Source of the DNA: Sphingobium sp. B2D3C
Lineage (GTDB): Bacteria > Pseudomonadota > Alphaproteobacteria > Sphingomonadales > Sphingomonadaceae
Length of the DNA stretch: 64,000 nucleotides
Direction of reading: 5' to 3'
Assembly: GCF_025961835.1 (NCBI RefSeq)
Contig: NZ_JAOQOK010000001.1
Coordinates: 2,666,001-2,730,000 of the forward strand
Part shown: piece by piece, positions 9,334 through 16,903 of the stretch
How the letters are laid out: every line of letters begins with the position of its first letter
Position numbering within the stretch: the first letter of the stretch is position 1
Notes under the pieces: generated by a model
What the model was told of the DNA's origin: nothing
The model's input: the letters and a program-made list of their open reading frames with translations, nothing else
The model's database searches: none
Made by a program: the position numbers and the translations under genes

Positions 9334-10869
9334 CTACCGTCGCGCCTCGAAGACCGACGCGCGGCGGGGCGTGAGCAGCTTTACCGGCGCGCCCAGTTCT
9401 CGCTCCAGCATGGCGAGCATCCACTGGCGGTGGCGCGCGAGATAATCCACGAAGCCGTCCGGCTTGGCCGGGTCGAATGTCGGCACCGCCCAATCGAGCG
9501 AGGGGGCCTTATAGTCAGCCTTCATCAGGCCGACCTCGTCGCGGGGCGGATCGACATGAGCGCCGAGATAGTCGTTGCCCGTGAAGCGAATGAACTGAGC
9601 CGGAGAGAAGCCGGCCGAGATCAGATAATCCGGCCCCTGACGGCCGACCTCGCTGCCATAACGCGCCGTGCCCGCCACCGCGAAGCGATTGTTGCGGAAG
9701 CGGACGTCGCTCGCCCAGCCCTGCCACTCGGTGGCGACCACCATCTGGACGTCCTTGCCCTTGGCGACGTGGATCACATTCTTCTCGATCAAGGCGTCCG
9801 AAATCGTGCCTGACAGCTGAAAGATGCGCGTCCCGTCATTCTGGCTGACATTGTGACGCACCACTGTGCCGCGATTGCCGATATTGTCCTTGTCATTGGC
9901 TTTAGGCGAGCAGATCAGCAGAAAGCCGCCGGCATTATCGTGACTGTAATTGTACGCGATGGTCGTCCGGCGCGAGTTGAAGTCGGAATCGAAACCCTGA
10001 CCGTCATAGCGCGTGCGGGTGTAGGCAGCTTCATTGAGCTGGATGAGGCTGTGATCCGTGCTCCACTGCCAGATTCCGGCGCTGTATCCGGGCGCCCGGC
10101 CGGCGGCATAGCGGACGATATTATGCTCGATCAGCGCGCCATCGGTGCCGCGCGGCACGATGCCGTCGCCGCCAACGTCTTCCAGATAATTGTCCCGGAT
10201 CACGATATCATAGCTTGGATACCAGCGCGCGGCGGTGACCTGATCGCTGATCCCGGCAATGCCGGAGCGGTCGACACGCCAGATGATGTTGCGCTCGATC
10301 GCAAGGTCATCGAAACGGGTCGGAAAGCGCGGGCCGAGCGCCTGAAAGACGATGCCGCCATTGTCCTTGCGATCGTTCGTGCCGCGCACATCATGGATGT
10401 ACATGTCGCTGATGCGGATGCCGCGGACGACGCCGACATTTTCGGCCGACACGAGCACGCCATAGCGCGAGCCGGCAGGCGGGCCATCATTGGTCAGTTC
10501 AAGGCCACTCACCGTCACATAGCTTGCATTGAGGATCGCCACCGCATGGGGCGAGACGCCGCCAGCGTCGATGCGGGGGCGCGCCCCTGAACCGGTTGCC
10601 CCGACGACAATGGGCGCCCCTCTGCTGCCCGATTGGGTGATGGTGAGCGGTTCTTTCCAGACCGACCCTGCCGCCAGCAGAACCCTGTCGCCCGGCTTGA
10701 GCTTCACGCTGCCTAGGCGGGCGAGCGAGCGAAATGGCTGCGTTGCAACCCGACCGTCGAAACGATCATCCCCCGTGATCGCGTTCACATGATAGGTCTC
10801 TGCCCTGGCATGGGCAGCGGTGAGGCTGAGCGCCGCCGCGATGAGCTTGAGGCCTCTGCCCGGGCGCAT
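9334..10869 (-). CDS. Secreted right-handed parallel beta-helix protein
   Basis: A 511-residue protein. The chosen ATG gives a clean Sec signal peptide (charged MRPGRGLK, hydrophobic stretch, cleavage after AHARA), whereas the frame open to 10974 would add 35 residues that do not fit a secretion signal. The mature part begins YHVNAITGDDRFDG and carries repeated strand-turn units such as IEHNIVRYAAG, IAYNYSHDNAGGF and VRHNVSQNDGT, as in pectate-lyase-like or carbohydrate-binding beta-helix proteins. Substrate and activity are not recognisable; polysaccharide binding or cleavage in the periplasm or outside the cell is the usual role. It is divergent from the phosphate-transport genes. The 190 bases downstream, before the KaiC gene, show no clear terminator. 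Confidence 0.75.
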   Translation of the reverse strand: MRPGRGLKLIAAALSLTAAHARAETYHVNAITGDDRFDGRVATQPFRSLARLGSVKLKPGDRVLLAAGSVWKEPLTITQSGSRGAPIVVGATGSGARPRIDAGGVSPHAVAILNASYVTVSGLELTNDGPPAGSRYGVLVSAENVGVVRGIRISDMYIHDVRGTNDRKDNGGIVFQALGPRFPTRFDDLAIERNIIWRVDRSGIAGISDQVTAARWYPSYDIVIRDNYLEDVGGDGIVPRGTDGALIEHNIVRYAAGRAPGYSAGIWQWSTDHSLIQLNEAAYTRTRYDGQGFDSDFNSRRTTIAYNYSHDNAGGFLLICSPKANDKDNIGNRGTVVRHNVSQNDGTRIFQLSGTISDALIEKNVIHVAKGKDVQMVVATEWQGWASDVRFRNNRFAVAGTARYGSEVGRQGPDYLISAGFSPAQFIRFTGNDYLGAHVDPPRDEVGLMKADYKAPSLDWAVPTFDPAKPDGFVDYLARHRQWMLAMLERELGAPVKLLTPRRASVFEARR

Positions 10870-11031
10870 GAAACGCAGGGCCCGGCCTTGCAGGCCAGCG
10901 CCGCGATTGCTGAGGTCTGGCGAAGGCCGGTGAACGTGGACGGAGCGGAGGGTCGGAAGCAGCGTGCTGAACATAGTGCGGCAGAGGGCCTTGAAGATCG
11001 AACAGTCCTCGCTCTAGCGGCAAGGGCATGA

Positions 11032-12264
11032 ATGTCGAATGACCTGCTGCTCTTCAGGGGACATCGCGCGCGGTTGACTGTTGCAACTGACATAAAACTG
11101 TCACAATGGGCGCCACGCGCTCTGCTGAGGGGACAAACAATCAAACAGATTGCGGCACTACCCTATCGGGCTGAAGGCGATGCGCTGGATGCACCGATCC
11201 GGATTCTGCTCATCACCTCGCGCGAGACGAAGCGCTGGGTGATTCCCAAGGGCAATGGATCGGCGGGCAAGCTCCCGCATCAGGCGGCCGCGGCCGAAGC
11301 CGAGGAAGAAGCCGGCATCGTCGGGGCCGTCTGCCCGACGCCGTTGGGGACCTATCGCTATCGCAAAAGGCGGCGTAACGGCGCCAACTTGATGGTGGAC
11401 GTCGAGGTGTTCCCGCTGGCGGTCAATCGGGAACTCACAGACTGGAAAGAGCAGCACGAGCGCGAGCGGCGGTGGTTCAGCCTGAGCGAGGCGGCCGATG
11501 CCGTCGACGAGCCGGATCTGAGCGATCTGATCCGATCCTTCGCAGCATCCGAGTTCAAGGCGGCGACACGGCGCCAATCGGTGATGGACACCGTTGCGCA
11601 TACTTCAGGGATAAGCAGGATGTTTGGTTGGTTTCAGCGTCTTTTGCCCAAGCAGGGCAATTTCTTCGATCTGTTCGAAGCGCATGTCCAGACCGTGGTC
11701 GCCGGCGCCGACGCGTTGACCCGGCTGCTGCATGACGGGGACAGCCGCGATGACCATATTCGCGAGGTGATCGAGCGGGAAACCGATGCCGACGAGATCA
11801 TCCGCGAGGTGCTTCACCTCGTCCGCAAGACGTTCCTCACGCCCTTCGACCGCAGCGCGATCATCAGCCTTGTGAGTTCAACCGACGATGCGATCGATGA
11901 GATGCAGTCGGCAGTGGCGGCCATCGACATCTATGACGTGCACGACTTCGATCAGGAAATGAAGGACATGGCAGCGATCATCGTCGACAGCACGCGCGTG
12001 CTGGCGGAAGCCATGCCGCTGCTGCGCAATGTCGCCCAGAACGGCAAGCGCCTGCATGAACTGACCGAGCGGCTTGTGCGGATGGAAGGCCATGCCGACG
12101 CCATCCACAGCGAGGGGCTGAAGCAGGCCTATCGCAAGTTCCGGACGGCCGATCCCATGGCGTTCATCGTCCGGCGCGAGATCTACAAGCATCTGGAGCG
12201 GATCGTCGACGCGCTCGAGGATGTCGCGAATGCGATTGACGGCATCGTCATCGACCATAGCTGA
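11032..12264 (+). CDS. Nudix hydrolase-DUF47 (Pit accessory) fusion protein
   Basis: One uninterrupted 410-residue frame. Residues about 36-190 are a Nudix hydrolase of the diphosphoinositol-polyphosphate type (RWVIPKGNG, then GKLPHQAAAAEAEEEAGI, in which the usual first glutamate is Q). Residues 197-410, starting MFGWFQRLLPKQGNFFDLFE, are a complete PhoU-like DUF47 protein, the regulator commonly encoded next to Pit transporters. Homologues I know of are normally two separate genes. The DUF47 part has its own ATG at 11620 with CAGGG 9 bases before it, so it may also be made alone. The ATG at 11032 has AAGGG 5 bases upstream, but a Pho box lies inside codons 19-25, so the 5' end is uncertain. 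It is followed after 12 bases by the Pit gene. Confidence 0.75.
   Translation: MSNDLLLFRGHRARLTVATDIKLSQWAPRALLRGQTIKQIAALPYRAEGDALDAPIRILLITSRETKRWVIPKGNGSAGKLPHQAAAAEAEEEAGIVGAVCPTPLGTYRYRKRRRNGANLMVDVEVFPLAVNRELTDWKEQHERERRWFSLSEAADAVDEPDLSDLIRSFAASEFKAATRRQSVMDTVAHTSGISRMFGWFQRLLPKQGNFFDLFEAHVQTVVAGADALTRLLHDGDSRDDHIREVIERETDADEIIREVLHLVRKTFLTPFDRSAIISLVSSTDDAIDEMQSAVAAIDIYDVHDFDQEMKDMAAIIVDSTRVLAEAMPLLRNVAQNGKRLHELTERLVRMEGHADAIHSEGLKQAYRKFRTADPMAFIVRREIYKHLERIVDALEDVANAIDGIVIDHS
11087..11104 (+). promoter_or_regulatory. Pho box (PhoB-binding site)
   Basis: The sequence CTGACATAAAACTGTCAC is two direct 7-base repeats (CTGACAT and CTGTCAC) separated by AAAA, an 11-base period, as in the PhoB consensus CTGTCAT-N4-CTGTCAY. 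Its orientation matches the Nudix-DUF47 and pit genes. In Sinorhizobium the equivalent DUF47-pit operon is PhoB-controlled. The -10 element downstream is poor, and the box lies within the longest reading of the first gene. Confidence 0.65.
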
Positions 12265-12276
12265 GCGCACAGGGTC

Positions 12277-13290
12277 ATGCACAACCTCGCTTTTCCGCTG
12301 CTGGTCGGCCTGATCGTCATCGCGCTCGCATTCGATTATCTCAATGGCTTGCATGATGCCGCCAACTCGATTGCGACCGTGGTGGCGACGCGCCTGCTCG
12401 GCCCGGTCGCGGCGGTGGTTTTCGCGGCCTTCTTCAATTTCGCGGCCTATTTTCTCATGCTGGCCTTCCCGAGCCTGCACAAGGTCGCCGAGACGATCGG
12501 CGCGGGCCTCGTCAGCCAGGATCTGATCACGCCGGCCGTCATCTTCGGCGCGCTGATCGGCGCCATGTTCTGGAATGTGGTGACGTGGCTCAAGGGCATT
12601 CCCTCCTCCAGCAGCCATGCCCTGATCGGCGGCCTCATCGGCGCGGGGATGGCCCATGCCGGCATCTCCGGCATCCAGTGGAGCGGCCTCAACAAGACGC
12701 TGATCGCCATCGTGCTCTCGCCCACGCTGGGCATGCTGCTCTCCATGCTCATCATGCTGGCGACGAGCTGGGTGTTCCGCCGGGCCACCGCCCGGGGCGC
12801 CGAGCATGCATTTCGCTATCTGCACCTGTTGTCCTCGGCCGCCTATTCCGTCAGCCACGGCCTCAATGACGCGCAGAAGACCATGGGCATCATCACGGTG
12901 CTGCTCTATTCGACCGGCTATCTCACCGGCGAATTCGCGGTGCCGCACTGGGTCGCGATTGCCTGCTATATCGCGATCGCGCTGGGCACGCTGACGGGCG
13001 GCTGGAAGATCATCGAGACGATGGGCTCGCGGATCACCAAGCTCTCGCAGCACCAGGGATTCAGCGCCTCGCTTGGCGGCTCGATCATGGTGTTCACGGC
13101 CTCGCTGATGGGCATTCCCGTTTCGACCACCCACACGATTACCGGCTGCGTGATCGGGGCGGGCACCGCGCGACGGGCCTCCGCCGTGCGGTGGGGCGTG
13201 GCGCAGAGCGTCATGATCGCCTGGATCATCACCATTCCGGCCTCCGCTGTCGTGGGCGCCGCCTTTTACTTTCTGGCCCGGCTGTTCTGA
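12277..13290 (+). CDS. pit: Pit-family inorganic phosphate transporter
   Basis: A 337-residue polytopic membrane protein with the two family signatures in the two halves: FDYLNGLHDAANSIATVVAT near the N terminus and SVSHGLNDAQKTMGI in the middle. The second half also contains GIPVSTTHTITGCVIGAG. Pit proteins carry metal-phosphate or phosphate by proton symport across the inner membrane. The length is normal for the alphaproteobacterial type, which lacks the long central loop of the E. coli protein. It is 12 bases downstream of the Nudix-DUF47 gene and presumably shares its Pho-box promoter. The upstream DUF47 domain would modulate it. The 233-base region after it, up to glgC, has no T-rich terminator. 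Confidence 0.93.
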   Translation: MHNLAFPLLVGLIVIALAFDYLNGLHDAANSIATVVATRLLGPVAAVVFAAFFNFAAYFLMLAFPSLHKVAETIGAGLVSQDLITPAVIFGALIGAMFWNVVTWLKGIPSSSSHALIGGLIGAGMAHAGISGIQWSGLNKTLIAIVLSPTLGMLLSMLIMLATSWVFRRATARGAEHAFRYLHLLSSAAYSVSHGLNDAQKTMGIITVLLYSTGYLTGEFAVPHWVAIACYIAIALGTLTGGWKIIETMGSRITKLSQHQGFSASLGGSIMVFTASLMGIPVSTTHTITGCVIGAGTARRASAVRWGVAQSVMIAWIITIPASAVVGAAFYFLARLF

Positions 13291-13463
13291 TCTTGCGGCC
13301 GTCGTGAGAGGCTAGCCAAACACTGACGCTGCAGCCGGCTTGGCGGCTGGCACAGTGGCGCCTCTATGAAGGTATCGGCGCGCCTACGTCCGCCGCACGC
13401 TCCGTGCCCCTGCGCGCCCCTCCGATGGGCGCAACAAAAATCGCTTAACATATGTAAAGACGG

Positions 13464-13488
13464 GGAACAGTGCGCGTTGCCGTTGGTT
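13464..13488 (+). promoter_or_regulatory. EcfG-type general stress promoter of the glg-tre operon
   Basis: GGAAC at 13464-13468 is followed after 16 bases by GGTT, with GTT at 13486-13488. This matches the sigma-EcfG consensus of alphaproteobacteria, GGAAC-N16/17-CGTT, at all but one position. Transcription would start near 13495, giving a leader of about 30 bases before the glgC ATG. Confidence 0.62.
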
Positions 13489-13523
13489 AATCAGGCGAAG
13501 ATTTCCTTTGACCTGAGGTAGAT

Positions 13524-14756
13524 ATGAGCCAATCGAATGCCCGGCATGCGACTTCTGCGGCGCTGGCTCTTGTCCTGGCAGGCGGTCGGGGCAGTCGCCT
13601 TCATGATCTGACCAGCGCACTCGCCAAACCTGCTCTGCCGGTCGGCGATGTGGGCAGGCTCATCGATTTCACGCTGGCGAATGTCGCCAATTCCGGCATC
13701 CCCCGCGCATTGGTGCTCACCCAATATGAGCCCGACGCGCTGCATCGCCATTTGAACCAGACATGGCAGCGCTTTGGCGGCATCGAGCTAGACGTGCTCG
13801 ACGGCAATGAATGCGGCCCCTTCAACGGAACGGCGGACGCGGTCGTCAAGATCAGCGACCAGATCGACCAGGAAGCGCCGGATCATGTCGTGGTCCTCGC
13901 GGGCGATCACCTTTACCAGATGGACTACCGGCCGTTCATCGAACGCCACATGCTGAGCAACGCGAAAGTGACGGTCGGCGCGGTGCACGTCCCGCTGGCC
14001 GACGCCGACCAATTCGGCGTCATGACGGCTGGCGCGGATGGCCTGATCACCGATTTCGCGGAGAAGCCGGCCTCGCCTGCGGAAGCGCCGGACCGTCCCG
14101 GTCATGCCTTTGCATCGATGGGCATCTATGTCTTCACCTGGCAGCTGCTGCGGCAGGTGCTGGTCGAACTGGCTCCGCTCCATGAGGATCTGGATTTCGG
14201 CAAGCATGTCCTCCCCCGGCTGGTGGCCGAGCGAGGCGCCTATGTCTACGCGCTGCCCGGGCGTGGGCAGGCCGCGCCCCTGTGGCGCGATCTCGGCACG
14301 GTGGATGCCTATCATGGCATTCATGCCGATATCGCCAGCGGCCGGGTCGCGCTAGATCCCTCGTGGCCGGTCGCCGGGCGGCGCGCCATTGGCCTGCCGG
14401 TGCGGTCGGCCACGGTTTCCGACCGTCCGGCCTGGCCGGGCCATATGATCGGCCAGGGTGCCAGCGTCGGCGAGCGAGCCCAGCTTCGCAACGTCGTGGT
14501 GATGCCCGGCGCGCGGGTCGGCTCGGATGTGCGCATCGACAATGCGATCGTGACCGGCGATGCCGTCATTCCCGACGGCTTCGATCTCTCCGCAGCGCTC
14601 AGGCAGTGCGGCGACAGCTGCCTCGTCTCGGAAGGCGGCATTCGCCTCCTGTCCGCGCAGGCGATGAGCCGGCTCGCCGGCGCGAAACGATCCGCCAAGC
14701 CCCATTATGCCTCGGCAGATGAGAGCCCCCGGAGAATGCTGGCGCCCGGACTTTGA
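13524..14756 (+). CDS. glgC: Glucose-1-phosphate adenylyltransferase
   Basis: A 410-residue ADP-glucose pyrophosphorylase that makes ADP-glucose and pyrophosphate from ATP and glucose-1-phosphate, the committed step of glycogen synthesis. The nucleotide-binding loop LVLAGGRGSRLHDLT with the downstream AKPALP lysine is at residues about 15-40. HVVVLAGDHLYQMDY supplies the catalytic aspartate, and the glucose-1-phosphate region is DFAEKP. The C-terminal third has the left-handed beta-helix pattern (VVMPGARVGSDVRIDNAIV) that binds allosteric effectors. The length is near the usual 420-430. A TGAGG ribosome site precedes the ATG. It is the first gene of a six-gene operon with no glgA or glgB in the window. 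Confidence 0.95.
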   Translation: MSQSNARHATSAALALVLAGGRGSRLHDLTSALAKPALPVGDVGRLIDFTLANVANSGIPRALVLTQYEPDALHRHLNQTWQRFGGIELDVLDGNECGPFNGTADAVVKISDQIDQEAPDHVVVLAGDHLYQMDYRPFIERHMLSNAKVTVGAVHVPLADADQFGVMTAGADGLITDFAEKPASPAEAPDRPGHAFASMGIYVFTWQLLRQVLVELAPLHEDLDFGKHVLPRLVAERGAYVYALPGRGQAAPLWRDLGTVDAYHGIHADIASGRVALDPSWPVAGRRAIGLPVRSATVSDRPAWPGHMIGQGASVGERAQLRNVVVMPGARVGSDVRIDNAIVTGDAVIPDGFDLSAALRQCGDSCLVSEGGIRLLSAQAMSRLAGAKRSAKPHYASADESPRRMLAPGL

Positions 14757-16903
14757 CCCAGGCAGACGATATCGGCCTGGAGCCAGACGCGACGCCTTTG
14801 GCCTTCGCAAAGCCGGACAGGCTGCACCATGAACTGGGCGCCGAATATACCGGCGACGGCGTTCATTTTGCGGTCTTTTCCGAAAACGCTGAGGCCATCG
14901 AACTCTCGCTCTTCTCGGACGATGGGGAAGAAGAGGTTCAGCGGCTCGAACTGCCCCGACGAGAAGGCTCGATCCACTCGGGCTTTCTCCCCGGCCTCAA
15001 GCCCGGTCAACTCTATGGCTATCGCGCGCATGGCCCCTATGAGCCCGAGCAGGGCCATCGCTTCAACCCCAACAAGCTGCTGCTCGACCCTTATGCGCGG
15101 GAAGTATCCGGCACGCTCAAATGGGACGATGCGCTGTGGGGCTATGATCTCCTGAGTGGCGACGATCTGACGTTCGACACGCGCGATTCCGCGCCGTTCA
15201 TGGTCAAGAGCGTGGTGCAGAATCCCGATTTCGATTGGGAAGGAGACGCGGCGCTGCGCCTCCCATGGACCGAGACCATCATCTACGAAGCGCATGTGCG
15301 CGGCCTCACCATGACGCACCCCGATGTGCCGGAGGAACTGCGCGGCACCTATGCCGGCATGGTGTGCGAGCCGATCCTCGACCATCTCCGCAAGCTCGGT
15401 GTTTCCGCCATCGAGCTGTTGCCCTGCCAGTTCTTCCTCGATGATCGCAGCCTGCTGGAGCGCGGGCTATCCAATTATTGGGGCTATCAGACGCTCGGCT
15501 ATTTCGCGCCGGAAACCCGCTTCCTCCAGCAGGGCGAGGGCGTCCCCGTTGCCATTCGCCAGTTCAAGGAGATGGTGAAGCGCTTCCACCGGGTCGGCAT
15601 CGAAGTGATCATGGATGTGGTCTACAACCACACCGCCGAAGGATCGGAACGCGGCCCGACGCTCTGCTTCCGCGGCCTCGACAATGCGGCTTATTATGTC
15701 CTGTCGCCGGACCATCCGCGATACTCGTTCGACCAGACCGGCACGGGGAACACGCTCTCTGTGGCGCACCCCATGGTGCTGCGGATGGTGCTCGATTCAC
15801 TGCGCTACTGGGTGCAGGTCATGCATGTCGACGGGTTCCGTTTCGATCTCGCCTCGACATTGGGACGGCAGGCGGCGGGATTCGATCGCGAAGGAACTTT
15901 CTTTGGCGCGATCCGGCAGGACCCCATCCTTGCGGGCGTGAAGCTGATCGCCGAGCCCTGGGATGTCGGCGAGGGCGGCTATCAGGTCGGCGGCTTCCCT
16001 GCGCCGTTCCGCGAATGGAACGACAAGTTCCGCGATACCGTGCGCGGGTTCTGGCGGGGGGATGGCGGGCTGGTCGGCGATCTGGCGGGGAGCCTGCTGG
16101 GCTCACCCGAACAGTTCAACCATTCGGACCGCAGCCCCACCTCCTCCGTGAATTTCCTCGCCGCTCATGATGGCTTCACGCTGATGGACTGCGTGTCCTT
16201 CAACGACAAGCATAACGAGGCCAATGGCGAGAATGGCGCGGACGGCCACGATCATAATCTGTCCGCCAATATGGGCACTGAAGGCGCGACCGACGACGGC
16301 GATATCCGCGCGGCACGCAGCCAGCGCCGGCGTAACATGATCGCGACGATGCTGCTCAGCCAGGGCGTGCCGATGGTCCTGAGCGGGGACGAAATCGGCA
16401 ACAGCCAGCAGGGCAATAACAATGTCTATTGTCAGGACAATGAGACGGCCTGGATCTCATGGCCCGAGCGCGACGATGCATTTCTCGATTTCGTGCAGCG
16501 GATGGTCCGCTTCCGCCTCGATCATCCGGTCCTTGCACAGGAGACATTCCTGCTCGGCGATGCGGGGGACGATGGGCGAACGGAAGTCGCCTGGTATCAG
16601 CCCGACGGGCGCGAGATGGATGAGGCGGTGTGGGCAGAAACGGAGTTACGCGTCCTTGGTCTGTTCATCGACCATTCCGCGCGAGCGGCCTTCCTTGACG
16701 ATGAGAACATCGGTGCGCTCTTCATCATCGTGAACGCAGGCGACGCGCTCGACTTCACCCTGCCCCACCCCAATGACATCGCGCACTGGACGCGCATCCT
16801 GGATACCGCCAGCGCCGATCCCTTCAGCGAAGACCCGTGCGAGGGCGATGTCCTCGCCATCCCGGCCAACAGCGTATGTGTCTACGCGCCGACCGCACGA
16901 TGA
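14753..16903 (+). CDS. glgX: Glycogen debranching enzyme GlgX/TreX type
   Basis: A 716-residue GH13 isoamylase-type enzyme that hydrolyses alpha-1,6 branches of glycogen. It starts with a CBM48-like domain (GDGVHFAVFSENAEAIELSLF), followed by the catalytic barrel: DVVYNHTAEG, nucleophile D365 in DGFRFDLAS, acid/base glutamate in AEPWDVG, and FLAAHDGFTL. The start is a TTG whose last two bases begin the glgC stop codon (TTGA, a 4-base overlap), and no ATG is available nearby, so translation is probably coupled. In this operon it would act as TreX, releasing linear maltodextrins for TreY. Confidence 0.93.
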   Translation: MTQADDIGLEPDATPLAFAKPDRLHHELGAEYTGDGVHFAVFSENAEAIELSLFSDDGEEEVQRLELPRREGSIHSGFLPGLKPGQLYGYRAHGPYEPEQGHRFNPNKLLLDPYAREVSGTLKWDDALWGYDLLSGDDLTFDTRDSAPFMVKSVVQNPDFDWEGDAALRLPWTETIIYEAHVRGLTMTHPDVPEELRGTYAGMVCEPILDHLRKLGVSAIELLPCQFFLDDRSLLERGLSNYWGYQTLGYFAPETRFLQQGEGVPVAIRQFKEMVKRFHRVGIEVIMDVVYNHTAEGSERGPTLCFRGLDNAAYYVLSPDHPRYSFDQTGTGNTLSVAHPMVLRMVLDSLRYWVQVMHVDGFRFDLASTLGRQAAGFDREGTFFGAIRQDPILAGVKLIAEPWDVGEGGYQVGGFPAPFREWNDKFRDTVRGFWRGDGGLVGDLAGSLLGSPEQFNHSDRSPTSSVNFLAAHDGFTLMDCVSFNDKHNEANGENGADGHDHNLSANMGTEGATDDGDIRAARSQRRRNMIATMLLSQGVPMVLSGDEIGNSQQGNNNVYCQDNETAWISWPERDDAFLDFVQRMVRFRLDHPVLAQETFLLGDAGDDGRTEVAWYQPDGREMDEAVWAETELRVLGLFIDHSARAAFLDDENIGALFIIVNAGDALDFTLPHPNDIAHWTRILDTASADPFSEDPCEGDVLAIPANSVCVYAPTAR

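Noticed and set aside
13331..13348. CAGCCG...CGGCTG stem after pit as a terminator
   Set aside because: Only a 6-base stem with no T-run; not distinguishable from background in this G+C-rich region.
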